A stretch of DNA of 64,000 bases from the NCBI RefSeq assembly GCF_002294725.1, contig NZ_NSFT01000005.1, positions 62,001 through 126,000 on the forward strand, in the 5' to 3' direction. The translations under genes were made by a program, and so were the position numbers. This document shows positions 1-7,782 of the stretch, one piece after another (position 1 is the stretch's first letter; the number at the start of each line of letters is the position of its first letter). This DNA comes from Mesorhizobium sp. WSM4313. Lineage in GTDB: Bacteria > Pseudomonadota > Alphaproteobacteria > Rhizobiales > Rhizobiaceae. The notes below the pieces were generated by a model that saw only the letters and a program-made list of their open reading frames with translations, was not told the origin of the DNA and did no database searches.

Positions 1-28
1 CGTAAGCCGCAGTGCCTTCGAAACGCAT
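1..28 (-). CDS. N-terminus of a leftward gene, possibly a MoxR-family AAA ATPase (partial)
   Basis: On the minus strand an AGGAG ribosome-binding site (plus 34-38) precedes an ATG at position 28, and nine codons (MRFEGTAAY) are visible before the window edge. The spacing and start are good, so a real leftward gene probably begins here. From memory, rhizobial MoxR-type AAA ATPases often start with a similar MRFEGT sequence, so that is my best guess, but nine residues cannot prove the family. Confidence 0.35.
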
Positions 29-239
29 CTTTTCTCCTGTCCGTGCGGCGGACCGTAAGGAGGCTGGACGGGCCGCGCAAGGGCGGTTGCCGGACAGCTT
101 CCCATCGGGACGGTCCGCAAGACGAATTATGCGCAAATGGTGACCCGTTTCTCTGGCGCACGGCTAATCATCGGCCTATATTTGTCGACGGCGGTCTGCG
201 CTTCCCGGCAGGAGAAACTTATCCCCGGGGCCTTATCGA

Positions 240-410
240 TCCTTAGGGAGCTGTCCCTGGGAAGACCCGTGGGTTTTCTCACACGGCGCCCACCTACTTT
301 GTAGGCACCCGGGATCGACCTCTCCACCGGTTGTGTGGATCGTCGCTCTCCCGTTTTTCGGGAGACAAGCGTCTTCTCTGTTTTGACGCAGTTCAAGGAA
401 AACCGCTGCG
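240..410 (+). ncRNA. ssrS: Probable 6S RNA (ssrS) region
   Basis: This is a non-coding, structured stretch just upstream of the 5-formyltetrahydrofolate cyclo-ligase gene, the position of 6S RNA in very many proteobacteria. Visible structure includes CCTAC/GTAGG around 293-307 and a TCTCCCG/CGGGAGA stem-loop at 347-365 with a T-rich loop. 6S RNA is a global regulator that mimics an open promoter and binds the sigma70 holoenzyme. The call rests mainly on synteny plus a GTCCCTGGG-like segment; the exact ends are approximate and no covariance model was run. Confidence 0.5.
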
Positions 411-486
411 CACTTTTCCTCGAATTGCGCTAGAAAGCGTCGCTCCTAAATCCCCATCCAAATCTGACCCTTTCTAGCGTCGGCGC

Positions 487-1068
487 ATGTCACCTTCCAA
501 AGACCTGAAAAAACAGCTTCGCAAGGAGGCGCTGGCGCGCCGGGACGCGCTCGACGAGTTCTGGCGCGTCGAGATCGCGCTCGAAATGGCCGAGACCGCG
601 AAGGAAGAAATCGACTTCGAGCCTGGCCGGGTGGTCTCCGGCTTCTGGCCGATGCGCTCCGAGGTCGATGTGCGGCCGCTGATGTTCGCGCTGCGCGAGA
701 AGGGCGCAAGGCTCTGCCTGCCGGCGATCCTCGACAAGACCACGATCGTCTTTCGCGAGCTGGTGCGCGGCGCGCCGATGGTCGAGATGGGATTCGGCAC
801 GGTCGGGCCGCATGAAGAGGCGGAAGTGCTCGACCCGACGCTCATGCTGGTGCCGCTCGCCGCCTTCGACGGCCGCGGCCACCGTATCGGCTACGGCGCC
901 GGCTATTACGACCGCGCCATTGCCAGGCTGGCCGACAAGGGCATCACGCCGAGGCTGATCGGCATCGCCTTCGATTGCCAAGAAGTCGAGCGGGTGCCGG
1001 ATGAGAACCATGACGTCATCATTCCGGAAATATTGACCGAGAGCGGGTTGCGCCGGTTCACGACTTGA
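487..1068 (+). CDS. 5-formyltetrahydrofolate cyclo-ligase
   Basis: The 193-residue protein fits the MTHFS/YgfA family. The enzyme converts 5-formyl-THF to 5,10-methenyl-THF using ATP in the cytoplasmic one-carbon folate pool. An N-terminal basic helix (KKQLRKEALARRDAL) is followed by the GFWPMRSEVD substrate-loop region and the hallmark C-terminal nucleotide-binding motif RGHRIGYGAGYYDR near residue 140. Length is normal. It lies directly downstream of the probable 6S RNA, an arrangement conserved across proteobacteria in which the two are often co-transcribed. The gene ends 46 bp before brnT. Confidence 0.95.
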   Translation: MSPSKDLKKQLRKEALARRDALDEFWRVEIALEMAETAKEEIDFEPGRVVSGFWPMRSEVDVRPLMFALREKGARLCLPAILDKTTIVFRELVRGAPMVEMGFGTVGPHEEAEVLDPTLMLVPLAAFDGRGHRIGYGAGYYDRAIARLADKGITPRLIGIAFDCQEVERVPDENHDVIIPEILTESGLRRFTT

Positions 1069-1091
1069 CGCGGGCGCCCACCCGGCAAATA

Positions 1092-1108
1092 CTACTGAAT
1101 TCCAGTAG
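1092..1108. promoter_or_regulatory. Putative operator of the brnT-brnA pair
   Basis: A perfect 6-bp inverted repeat, CTACTG-N5-CAGTAG, sits 6 bp before the brnT start codon. BrnA-type antitoxins and BrnTA complexes repress their own promoters, so this palindrome is a natural operator candidate. It is inferred from position and symmetry only. Confidence 0.45.
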
Positions 1109-1114
1109 GCTGGC

Positions 1115-1384
1115 ATGCTTGAATTCGAATGGGACGACCAGAAGGCGACGAGCAATCTTGCCAAGCACGGTGTGGCATTTGCGGATGCCAAACGCCTGTT
1201 CGACGACATCCGTGCTCTGCATTATTCCGATCGCTCCATGGAGCGCTTCATTGGCATCGGAATCGTCAATGGATTGGTGCTGACGGTGGTTTACACCGAA
1301 CGCGGCGACCGAATAAGACTGATCTCCGCCAGAAAGGCGACGCGCCATGAGCAAAAAGCATATGACCAAGCACGCAGGGACTGA
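1115..1384 (+). CDS. brnT: BrnT family toxin
   Basis: An 89-residue BrnT-type protein (type II toxin with a RelE-like fold; Brucella BrnT is a ribonuclease that blocks translation). Family features seen: N-terminal FEWDDQKATSNLAKHGVAF, the central TVVYTERGDRIRLISAR strand, and the closing RKATRHEQKAYDQ helix. The next gene overlaps it by 38 bp, the usual tight coupling of toxin and antitoxin. The pair sits between two housekeeping genes, suggesting acquisition into an older arrangement. Confidence 0.88.
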   Translation: MLEFEWDDQKATSNLAKHGVAFADAKRLFDDIRALHYSDRSMERFIGIGIVNGLVLTVVYTERGDRIRLISARKATRHEQKAYDQARRD

Positions 1385-1697
1385 ATCCGATTGGGAACGT
1401 CTGCGCAGCATGAGCGACGCGGAGGCGGAGGCTGGCGCCCTGGCGGATAAGGACAATCCACCGCTCAGCACGGATCGGCCGGGAGTGGCATCTGTTGCCC
1501 GTGTCAAAGTGATCCGCCGGGCCTTGCATCTTACCCAGGAGGAATTTTCCGTCCGCTATCGCATTCCGCTCGGCACGCTTAGGGACTGGGAGCAGGGCAG
1601 AACAGAGCCGGACCAGGCGGCACAGGCCTATTTGCAGGTCATCGCCAAGGAGCCGGATACGGTGTCGCGGGCGCTCGGTACGCGCAGCGCCGCATGA
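1347..1697 (+). CDS. BrnT-partner antitoxin with helix-turn-helix domain
   Basis: A 116-residue protein starting inside brnT. The C-terminal half holds a clear XRE-like helix-turn-helix (LTQEEFSVRYRIPLGTLRDW followed by EQGRTEPDQAA, about residues 60-90), as in BrnA/NadS-type antitoxins; the N-terminal half (SDWERLRSMSDAEAE) would contact the toxin. It probably neutralises BrnT and represses the promoter through the palindrome at 1092-1108. Its TGA overlaps the start of the phosphodiesterase gene in an ATGA junction, so translation of the downstream gene may be coupled to it. Confidence 0.82.
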   Translation: MSKKHMTKHAGTESDWERLRSMSDAEAEAGALADKDNPPLSTDRPGVASVARVKVIRRALHLTQEEFSVRYRIPLGTLRDWEQGRTEPDQAAQAYLQVIAKEPDTVSRALGTRSAA

Positions 1698-2518
1698 GAC
1701 TTCTCTTTCTCGGCGACATGGTTGGCAAAACGGGGCGCACGGCAGTCTGGGAGCAACTGCCGGGGCTGATTTCCGACTTCAAGCTCGATTTCGTCATCGT
1801 CAATGGCGAGAACGCGGCCGGCGGCTTCGGCATCACCGAAGAGATCTTTCGCGAGACGCTCGCGGCCGGCGCGGATGTCGTCACCACCGGCAACCATGTC
1901 TGGGATCAGCGCGATGCGCTGATCTTCGCGCCGCGCGAGGAGCGCTTCCTGCGTCCCTCCAATTTTCCCAGGGGCACGCCGGGCCGCGGCTCGGGCGTCT
2001 ACATCGCCCGCAATGGCGCGCGCGTGCTGGTCGCCAACATCATGGGCCGCGTCTTCATGCATCCCGAGCTCGACGACCCTTTCCAGGCCGGCGAGCGTGA
2101 GCTTGCCGCCTGCCCGCTCGGCGAGCAGGCCGATGCGGCCATCATCGATTTCCACGCCGAGGCGACCTCGGAGAAGATGTGCTTCGCGCATTTCGTCGAC
2201 GGCCGCGCCAGCCTGGTGGTCGGCACGCATACGCATCAGCCGACCGCCGACCATCAGATCCTCAATGGCGGCACCGCCTATATTTCGGACGCCGGCATGT
2301 GCGGCGATTATGATTCCTCGCTCGGCATGGACAAGGAAGAGCCGCTGAACCGGTTCCTTTCCAAGGTGCCGAAGGGCCGTTTCGAGGCGTCCTCAGGGCC
2401 TGCGACGCTCTGCGGCGTCGGCGTCGATATTTCCGATCGCACCGGGCTTGCCGAGAAAATCGCGCCGTTTCGTCGCGGACCGCGGCTGGAAGAAACGGCG
2501 CCGTCCTTCTGGTCGTGA
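1694..2518 (+). CDS. YmdB-type metallophosphoesterase (TIGR00282 family)
   Basis: 274 residues, full length for the TIGR00282/YmdB family; the Bacillus member hydrolyses 2',3'-cyclic nucleotides. Metal-binding motifs are visible in order: GDMVGKTGR (residues 6-14), NGENAAGGFGIT, GNHVWDQRD and the C-terminal GTHTHQPTAD. The start is set by the ATGA overlap with the antitoxin gene, which places the phosphodiesterase at the end of the brnT-brnA transcript. In other rhizobia this gene lies close to the cyclo-ligase gene, so the toxin-antitoxin pair looks like an insertion between them. Confidence 0.9.
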   Translation: MRLLFLGDMVGKTGRTAVWEQLPGLISDFKLDFVIVNGENAAGGFGITEEIFRETLAAGADVVTTGNHVWDQRDALIFAPREERFLRPSNFPRGTPGRGSGVYIARNGARVLVANIMGRVFMHPELDDPFQAGERELAACPLGEQADAAIIDFHAEATSEKMCFAHFVDGRASLVVGTHTHQPTADHQILNGGTAYISDAGMCGDYDSSLGMDKEEPLNRFLSKVPKGRFEASSGPATLCGVGVDISDRTGLAEKIAPFRRGPRLEETAPSFWS

Positions 2519-2597
2519 CATTGATATAAGCGAAATCAATACCTAACTGGCGACGAAACCCGCGAAACTGCTCTAGATCGTAGAGGGGACGACCTTC

Positions 2598-3365
2598 ATG
2601 CAGCTTGTCGAATTTCTGGCGCCGCACTTTCATTTTGTTTCCGATCCGACTGCGTGGGTCGCGCTTTTGACGCTGGTGGTGCTCGAGATTGTGCTCGGCA
2701 TCGACAATCTGATCTTCATCTCGATTCTGACCAACAAGCTGCCGGAGGCGCAGCGCGCCCGCGCACGCCGGTTGGGCATTTCGGCGGCGCTGATCATGCG
2801 ACTGATCCTGCTCGCCACGATCTCGATCATCGTGCAATTGACGACGCCGGTGTTCACCGCCCTCGGCCACGGCTTTTCCTGGCGCGACCTGATCCTGATC
2901 GCCGGCGGCCTGTTCCTGGTCTGGAAGGCGACCAAGGAAATCCATCACACGGTCGACCCGCAGGATCATCAGGACACGATGGTCGGCGGCACGCTGCAGA
3001 TGAGCCTTGCCGGAGCGATCTTCCAGATCCTCCTGCTCGACCTCGTGTTCTCGATCGATTCCATCATCACTGCCGTCGGCATGACCGACGAGATCGCCAT
3101 CATGTATATCGCGGTAATCGTGGCGGTGAGCGCGATGATGCTGGCGGCGACGCCGCTTGCCAATTTCATCGCCAGGAACCCCTCTATCGTTATGCTGGCG
3201 CTCGGCTTCCTTTTGATGATCGGCATGACGCTGATCGCCGACGGCATGGGGTATCATGTGCCCAAGGGATACATCTACGCCGCCATGGGCTTTTCCGCGC
3301 TGGTCGAAGGCCTCAACATGCTGGCGCGACGGCGTAAGAGGCAGGGGTCGGGGGAGGGGCACTGA
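2598..3365 (+). CDS. TerC family integral membrane protein
   Basis: 255 residues with about seven hydrophobic segments. The TerC signature is present twice in the expected acidic form: [16 protein letters not shown] (about residue 28) and [16 protein letters not shown] (about residue 150), each carrying the conserved intramembrane acidic residues of metal-handling TerC proteins. Family members are linked to tellurite resistance or to manganese efflux during protein secretion; the substrate cannot be told here. An AGAGGGG ribosome-binding site precedes the ATG. No manganese riboswitch was recognised upstream. Confidence 0.9.
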   Translation: MQLVEFLAPHFHFVSDPTAWVALLTLVVLEIVLGIDNLIFISILTNKLPEAQRARARRLGISAALIMRLILLATISIIVQLTTPVFTALGHGFSWRDLILIAGGLFLVWKATKEIHHTVDPQDHQDTMVGGTLQMSLAGAIFQILLLDLVFSIDSIITAVGMTDEIAIMYIAVIVAVSAMMLAATPLANFIARNPSIVMLALGFLLMIGMTLIADGMGYHVPKGYIYAAMGFSALVEGLNMLARRRKRQGSGEGH

Positions 3366-3390
3366 GGCTCGCCACCGCGCCGGTGAGCCG

Positions 3391-3855
3391 CTAGGCCGAA
3401 ACACCCTTCGGGTGACGGTCGCCGATCAAGCCGAGCGTCAGGCCCTGTTCCAGCCAGGCCTTGGCGCCGGCAAGCACCAGCGCGAAGCCGCCGGTGGATT
3501 CGACAGCCTGCTTCACCTGCTCATCGGCGGAACCGGCGAAGCCGAAATTGCGGATTTCGAGGAAGGTCGCTTCATCCGGCATCTCGGTGAATGTCCAGAC
3601 GACGGTGGTCGGCGGATCGCTCCACTGCATGATGATCTTCTCGTTGGGGACGATCTCGCTCACCTCGACCTTGGTCGAGACGCCATACATGCTCCATTCC
3701 CATTCGACCAGCTTGCCCTCATTCAGGCGACCGCTGGAATGCGTAAACCAGAATTTCGTGGTGACCGTCGGATCGACGATCGCTTCGAACACCTCGGCGA
3801 CCGGCCGACGGATCAGCATGGCGGTTTCGGCGATAGGAGCTTTCTTCAGTTCCAC
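3391..3855 (-). CDS. SRPBCC (AHSA1-like) domain protein
   Basis: 154 residues from a GTG at 3855 preceded by GGAGG. The fold is Bet v1/SRPBCC (activator of Hsp90 ATPase homologue 1-like): IRRPVAEVFEAIVDPTVTTKFWF near the start, then VEWEWSMYG, IIMQWSD and the C-terminal helix GGFALVLAGAKAWLEQGL. These proteins hold hydrophobic ligands or act as detoxification accessories; no substrate is predictable. It is the last gene of a three-gene leftward cassette opposite an ArsR regulator. A longer reading in the same frame exists but crosses the neighbouring gene and is not supported. Confidence 0.82.
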   Translation of the reverse strand: MELKKAPIAETAMLIRRPVAEVFEAIVDPTVTTKFWFTHSSGRLNEGKLVEWEWSMYGVSTKVEVSEIVPNEKIIMQWSDPPTTVVWTFTEMPDEATFLEIRNFGFAGSADEQVKQAVESTGGFALVLAGAKAWLEQGLTLGLIGDRHPKGVSA

Positions 3856-3875
3856 GGTTTCCTCCTGGGACTGTT

Positions 3876-4268
3876 TCAGGGCAGGTTGATCTGCCAGGAG
3901 ACGCCGAACCGGTCGTTGAGCCAGGCGAAACGCTGGCTGAAGCCGTAATTGCCGGTCGGCATCAGGAAGCCGCCGTCCCTGGAAAGAACGCCGACGATCC
4001 GCTCGAGCTCCTCTTCGGACGAGCAGTCGACAAAGAAGGAAAAGGACGGCGTGAAGGTGAAGGCGTGGTGGACGGGGCTGTTGTAGATCCTGACCTCGAC
4101 GCCGCCGATCAATGCGCGCGCCAGGTGGAGCGTTCCTTCCGCCCCGTCCTCGCCCGAGCCATAGCGCGTGATGTCGAGCACACGGCTCTCCGGAATGGTC
4201 TCGCAATAGAGGGTCATGGCCTCCTCGGCCTTTCCCTCGAACATCAGGAATGGCGTTGCTTTCGTCAT
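3876..4268 (-). CDS. PhnB-like VOC family protein
   Basis: 130 residues of the PhnB/3-demethylubiquinone methyltransferase-like branch of the vicinal-oxygen-chelate (glyoxalase) superfamily. Motifs: TPFLMFEGKAEEAMTLYCE at the N-terminus, FTPSFSFFVDCSSEEEL in the middle and YGFSQRFAWLNDRFGVSW near the end. The ATG at 4268 is preceded by AGGAGG. The gene lies 20 bp upstream of the SRPBCC gene at 3391 and is probably co-transcribed with it and with the second SRPBCC gene under ArsR control. The biochemical role of such stand-alone proteins is not established. Confidence 0.85.
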   Translation of the reverse strand: MTKATPFLMFEGKAEEAMTLYCETIPESRVLDITRYGSGEDGAEGTLHLARALIGGVEVRIYNSPVHHAFTFTPSFSFFVDCSSEEELERIVGVLSRDGGFLMPTGNYGFSQRFAWLNDRFGVSWQINLP

Positions 4269-4312
4269 CGGGCGACCTCCTCCTGCCGAATATCGGGACC
4301 TGAATGTCGGCC

Positions 4313-4801
4313 TCAGATGTTGGTCTCGTTGGCCGGCTCGCCGCGCAGCTCGCTGCGGTAATAGCCGTCGCGCAGATTGATGCCATATTCGAGATAGGCC
4401 TTCATGCAGGCCAGCATCTGCGACCAGCCCTCGCAGTTGAGGTAGGATTTCTTCAGGCCGGCCTCGCCTTCGTGCCAACCTTCTTCAGCGATGGTGACGA
4501 AGGTGCCGCCGTCCTCAAGCGGCTCGAAATTCATCTCGATGCGGGTCTTGTAGGCGGGCTTTCCATCGTCATCGGTGGCGTCCCAGCGCAGCACGATGCG
4601 CTTGTCCTTGGTTACCTCGTCGACCTCCACCGGCACGGACTTCCACCAGGTGACGGTAGTGCCGGTGACAAGCGGAGCCGAAGCGCCGCCGATGGTGGTG
4701 AAATAGCCGCTGAGCTTTGTCGGATTGACGACCGCGTCGAAGACCTCGGCGACCGGTTTGCCGATGCGTCCGGAAATCCTGAAACCAAGGGCCATATCCA
4801 C
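4313..4801 (-). CDS. SRPBCC (AHSA1-like) domain protein, first gene of the ArsR-controlled cassette
   Basis: 162 residues with the same Bet v1-like fold as the gene at 3391: RISGRIGKPVAEVFDAVVNP, then KRIVLRWDATDDDG, FEPLEDGGTFVTIAEEGW and a C-terminal helix around CEGWSQMLACMKAYLEYG. It is divergent from the arsR gene, with a perfect palindrome between them. The pairing of AHSA1-like genes, a PhnB-like gene and an ArsR repressor is a recurrent bacterial cassette. Met3 is an alternative start; both lie close to the GGAAGGAGC ribosome-binding site. Confidence 0.85.
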   Translation of the reverse strand: MDMALGFRISGRIGKPVAEVFDAVVNPTKLSGYFTTIGGASAPLVTGTTVTWWKSVPVEVDEVTKDKRIVLRWDATDDDGKPAYKTRIEMNFEPLEDGGTFVTIAEEGWHEGEAGLKKSYLNCEGWSQMLACMKAYLEYGINLRDGYYRSELRGEPANETNI

Positions 4802-4825
4802 AGCTCCTTCCTTGCTGCTTGAAAC

Positions 4826-4851
4826 GATATGTTATAGAAATATAACATGTC
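4826..4851. promoter_or_regulatory. ArsR operator overlapping the arsR start codon
   Basis: ATGTTATA-GAAA-TATAACAT (4829-4848) is a perfect 8-bp inverted repeat, extendable to 11-bp arms with one mismatch over 4826-4851. It lies in the 45-bp gap between the SRPBCC cassette and arsR, and the arsR ATG (4847-4849) falls inside its right arm. AT-rich 8-10 bp palindromes are typical ArsR-family operators, so this very probably controls both directions. Confidence 0.8.
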
Positions 4852-5170
4852 AAGTCAAATCTCCGACGACCATGTTTTCAAGGCCTTGGCGCATCCGCGC
4901 CGGCGCGAATTGCTGGATCGCCTGAAGGATCAGCCGCAGACCACCGGCGCGCTGTGCGAGGCTTTCCCGGATATGGACCGCTGCACGGTGATGATGCACC
5001 TGAAAGTCTTGGAGGAGGCCGATCTGGTGGTGGCGAGGCGCGAGGGACGCGAGCGCTGGAACCACCTCAATGCGGTGCCGATCAAACAGATCCACGACCG
5101 CTGGATCAGCCAGTATGCCGGCCACGCCATCAGCATTCTCGATCGGCTGAAGTCGGATCTGGAGGGCTGA
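4847..5170 (+). CDS. ArsR family transcriptional regulator
   Basis: 107 residues with a winged helix-turn-helix: VFKALAHPRRRELLDRLKD at the N-terminus, recognition-helix region DMDRCTVMMHLKVLEEADLV and wing VVARREGRERWNHLN. There is no ELCVCDL-type metal box, so it resembles the ligand- or context-responsive ArsR members that accompany AHSA1-like genes rather than arsenic sensors. The start codon lies in the operator and no convincing Shine-Dalgarno sequence is seen before it, so the message may be leaderless or nearly so. Confidence 0.9.
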   Translation: MSSQISDDHVFKALAHPRRRELLDRLKDQPQTTGALCEAFPDMDRCTVMMHLKVLEEADLVVARREGRERWNHLNAVPIKQIHDRWISQYAGHAISILDRLKSDLEG

Positions 5171-5373
5171 ACCGCCCTCTTAGGCGTTGGCATGACGGTG
5201 CGTCTGGACGAATTGAGCCGATTTATCTATAAGCCGGCCATTCCGACAAAGAGCGCCGCGCGCCTTCGCAGGCATGCCCGGGGCGTTCTGAAAATTTGAA
5301 TTCGAGCATTTTGCGGATGGCGAGCGATCTCGCTTGGCGCCGCGGTGCTCTAGCCGAACACGACAGGGGTGCC

Positions 5374-6123
5374 ATGGCTGGCCATTCGCAGTTCAAGAAT
5401 ATCATGCACCGCAAGGGTCGCCAGGACGCGGTGCGGTCGAAAATGTTTTCCAAGCTGGCGCGCGAGATCACCGTCGCCGCCAAGGCCGGGACGCCCGATG
5501 TATCGATGAATCCGCGGCTTCGCCTGGCCGTGCAGAACGCCAAGGCGGTGTCGATGCCGAAGGACAACATCCAGCGCGCCATCAACAAGGCGTCCACGGG
5601 CGACGGCGAGAACTACGAGGCGGTGCGCTACGAAGGCTACGGTCCCGGCGGCGTGGCGCTGATCGTGGAAGTGCTGACCGACAACCGCAACCGCTCGGCC
5701 TCCAATGTGCGCGCCGCCTTTACCAAGGCCGGCGGAGCGCTCGGCGAAACCGGCTCGGTGTCGTTCATGTGGAACCGTGTCGGCGAGATCTATTATCCGG
5801 CCTCGGCCGGCAGCGCCGACAAGGTGATGGAAGCAGCGATCGAGGCCGGCGCCGACGAGGTGGAATCGGACGAGGAAGGCCACACCATCTATTGTGCCTT
5901 CGAGAATCTCGGCGAGGTTTCGAAGTCGCTCGAGGCGGCGCTCGGCGAGGCGGAATCGGTCAAGCCGATCTGGCAGCCGCAGAACAACGTCCCGGTTGAC
6001 GAAGAGCGGGCGCAGTCGCTGATGAAGCTGGTTGCTACCCTCGAAGACGATGACGACGTGCAGAGCGTCTACGCCAATTTCGAGGTCGACGACGAGACGA
6101 TGGCCAAGCTCAGCGCGGCCTGA
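5374..6123 (+). CDS. YebC/PmpR family protein
   Basis: 249 residues, the usual length. The N-terminal signature [18 protein letters not shown] is followed by [18 protein letters not shown], the [19 protein letters not shown] segment and [20 protein letters not shown]. The family was long annotated as a DNA-binding regulator; more recent work ties YebC to relieving ribosome stalling at proline-rich stretches. ATG 5374 is chosen because the conserved signature begins there; a longer in-frame start adds 26 non-conserved residues. In many bacteria yebC precedes ruvCAB, but here ruvC is about 17.6 kb away. Confidence 0.95.
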   Translation: MAGHSQFKNIMHRKGRQDAVRSKMFSKLAREITVAAKAGTPDVSMNPRLRLAVQNAKAVSMPKDNIQRAINKASTGDGENYEAVRYEGYGPGGVALIVEVLTDNRNRSASNVRAAFTKAGGALGETGSVSFMWNRVGEIYYPASAGSADKVMEAAIEAGADEVESDEEGHTIYCAFENLGEVSKSLEAALGEAESVKPIWQPQNNVPVDEERAQSLMKLVATLEDDDDVQSVYANFEVDDETMAKLSAA

Positions 6124-6141
6124 CCGGCCACGCGATACGAT

Positions 6142-6450
6142 ATGAGCGAGAAGCCGCTGCCCGTCATCCGCATCACCTATTGCACGCAGTGCCAGTGGCT
6201 GTTGCGGGCCGGCTGGATGGCGCAGGAGCTGCTCTCGACCTTCGGCACCGATCTCGGCGAAGTGACGCTTGTGCCGGGCACCGGCGGCATCTTCACCATT
6301 TCCTGCAATGACGTGCTTGTCTGGGAGCGCAAGCGCGACGGCGGTTTTCCGGACGCGGCAAAGCTCAAGCAACTGGTTCGCGATGTCATCGATCCCGACC
6401 GCGACCTCGGCCACGCCGATCGCAAGGATCGCAAAAAAGACCCCGCCTGA
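6142..6450 (+). CDS. SelT/SelW/SelH-family thioredoxin-like protein
   Basis: 102 residues of the Rdx family. The redox site is CTQC in ITYCTQCQWLLRAGWMAQEL, a cysteine version of the CxxU motif of eukaryotic selenoproteins W/T/H. The central strand FTISCNDVLVWERKRDGGFP is also family-typical. Function is thought to be thiol redox chemistry with an unknown partner. It begins 18 bp after yebC and may be co-transcribed with it. Confidence 0.88.
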   Translation: MSEKPLPVIRITYCTQCQWLLRAGWMAQELLSTFGTDLGEVTLVPGTGGIFTISCNDVLVWERKRDGGFPDAAKLKQLVRDVIDPDRDLGHADRKDRKKDPA

Positions 6451-6506
6451 TGAACTTCCCGAAAGTTGGACACAACCTTCGAGGTTGCATTCGCGGGCCG
6501 CGGTCT

Positions 6507-6983
6507 TCAGATCAATGCCATGATGAAGCAAGCCATCGCGACTATCGCAGTGACGGTGCGGACGTGATTCCACATTACCCACTGGCTCAGATGGTTTGCC
6601 CACACGGCGGCGCCGTTGGCGCTGGCAGGATCGACGGCGGCTAAGGCGTCATTGAGCGGCACGTTGAAGACCATGGTCACGATCGGATTGCCGACGAAAT
6701 AGATCATGGCACCGGCAAGCAGCCAGTACGAGCCGGACAGGCTCCAGCCGAAGAAAACGCCGGCAATCAGCACGAGGCAGATGAGGCCGGTGCCGAACAG
6801 CGCCGTCATGAAGGTCGGCGTGATCACAGTGACGTTGATCGAATTCATCGCGGCGATGCCGCTTGGGACGGGCAGCCGGGCAAGTGCTGCCATGACGAAA
6901 TTCGAGAAGGCGAAGAAGACGCCGCCGACGACGCCGGAGCCGATCGCGGCGACAAAGGTGAGGGTAGGAAGAAGTTTCATCAT
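6507..6983 (-). CDS. DUF1772 (anthrone oxygenase-like) membrane protein
   Basis: 158 residues with four hydrophobic segments, matching the DUF1772 family, which includes fungal anthrone oxygenases. Conserved stretches are GSGVVGGVFFAFSNFVMAAL at the N-terminus, FVGNPIVTMVFNVPLND in the middle and W-rich VWANHLSQWVMWNHVRT near the end. GGAG lies 8 bp before the first of two adjacent ATG codons. It is divergent from a TetR gene and is probably its target. Confidence 0.85.
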   Translation of the reverse strand: MMKLLPTLTFVAAIGSGVVGGVFFAFSNFVMAALARLPVPSGIAAMNSINVTVITPTFMTALFGTGLICLVLIAGVFFGWSLSGSYWLLAGAMIYFVGNPIVTMVFNVPLNDALAAVDPASANGAAVWANHLSQWVMWNHVRTVTAIVAMACFIMALI

Positions 6984-7018
6984 CTCGGTTGCTCCAATGC
7001 CGGGTTTTGCTCGATTCT

Positions 7019-7069
7019 AAAATGCGAGTAACCCTCACATTTGCAAAACGTGATAAACCCTCGTATTTT
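7019..7069. promoter_or_regulatory. Putative TetR operator between DUF1772 and tetR
   Basis: Two inverted 20-nt half-sites share the pattern AAAATRCGAG-N6-TCAC: the left reads forward from 7019 and the right reads on the other strand from 7069 to 7050. They lie in the 129-bp divergent promoter region, as expected for a local TetR regulator binding as paired dimers. This is inferred from symmetry and position. Confidence 0.55.
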
Positions 7070-7112
7070 GTGAGTCAAGCCGGTTTCCGAGAAATCGCCC
7101 AAGGAGAGAGCC

Positions 7113-7754
7113 ATGGATGAGAAAACCGCCGCGAGGCCAAACCAGGCGGACATTGCTGCGCCGCGCCGGTCGCCGAGCCAGCAACGCAGCCGCGAGCGGG
7201 TCGAACGCATCCTCTCCGCCGCCTCGACGCTGATTGCCGAGCAGGGTAGCGATGCGATGCGCATGGGCGAGGTGGCGGAACGGGCGGGGGTGTCGATCGG
7301 CTCGCTCTACCAGTTCTTCCCGGACAAGCGAGCGATCGTCTGGGCGCTGGCCGAGCGCTACACGGCCGGAAGCCAGGCGTGTATTTCCGCGGCGCTGAAG
7401 GATGTCAGCGATGCTGAAGGCCTGCGCAGGTCGTTTTCGGAGCTGGTCGATATCTACTACCGGCTGTTCCTGGCCGAGCCGGTGATGCGCGACATCTGGT
7501 CGGGCACGCAAGCCGACAAGGCGCTGCGCGAACTGGAGCTCGCCGATAGTCGCGCCAATGCCGATTTCCTGCTCGCGGTGCTGAAGCGGATTCGCCCCGA
7601 TGCCGATCCGATCGAATTAGAGACGGCCGCGTTTCTCGTCTGGCAGATGGGCGAGGCCGCGGTGCGGCTGGCTATCTCGGTCGAGCGGGACGAGGGCGAC
7701 AGGCTGGTTGAGGCCTACAAGCGCATGGCGCTGAGAGAGTTGGTGGGCGAGTAG
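7113..7754 (+). CDS. TetR family transcriptional regulator
   Basis: 213 residues. The N-terminal DNA-binding domain is clear: RVERILSAASTLIAEQGSDA, then MGEVAERAGVSIGSLYQFFP (helix-turn-helix) and DKRAIVWALAERY. The rest is the variable ligand-binding domain, with LDIYYRLF-like helices of a C-terminal TetR type. AAGGAG precedes the ATG. It is divergent from the DUF1772 membrane protein across a symmetric intergenic site, so local repression of that gene and autoregulation are likely. The ligand is unknown. Confidence 0.92.
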   Translation: MDEKTAARPNQADIAAPRRSPSQQRSRERVERILSAASTLIAEQGSDAMRMGEVAERAGVSIGSLYQFFPDKRAIVWALAERYTAGSQACISAALKDVSDAEGLRRSFSELVDIYYRLFLAEPVMRDIWSGTQADKALRELELADSRANADFLLAVLKRIRPDADPIELETAAFLVWQMGEAAVRLAISVERDEGDRLVEAYKRMALRELVGE

Positions 7755-7782
7755 GAACGATTCCGCAGCGTCGCAAGACTTG

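Noticed and set aside
127-396. A minus-strand 89-codon frame over the 6S region
   Set aside because: There is no supporting ribosome-binding site or family match, and the stretch has the structure and position of a 6S RNA.
2262-3404. A 380-codon minus-strand open frame opposite terC
   Set aside because: It is highly charged and repetitive in His/Arg/Asp, has no family pattern, and is the reverse-strand shadow of a clear TerC gene.
3391-4386. A 331-codon minus-strand frame that would fuse the SRPBCC gene with upstream sequence
   Set aside because: The upstream half is an out-of-frame reading of the PhnB-like gene; a GTG with GGAGG at 3855 starts the real SRPBCC protein.
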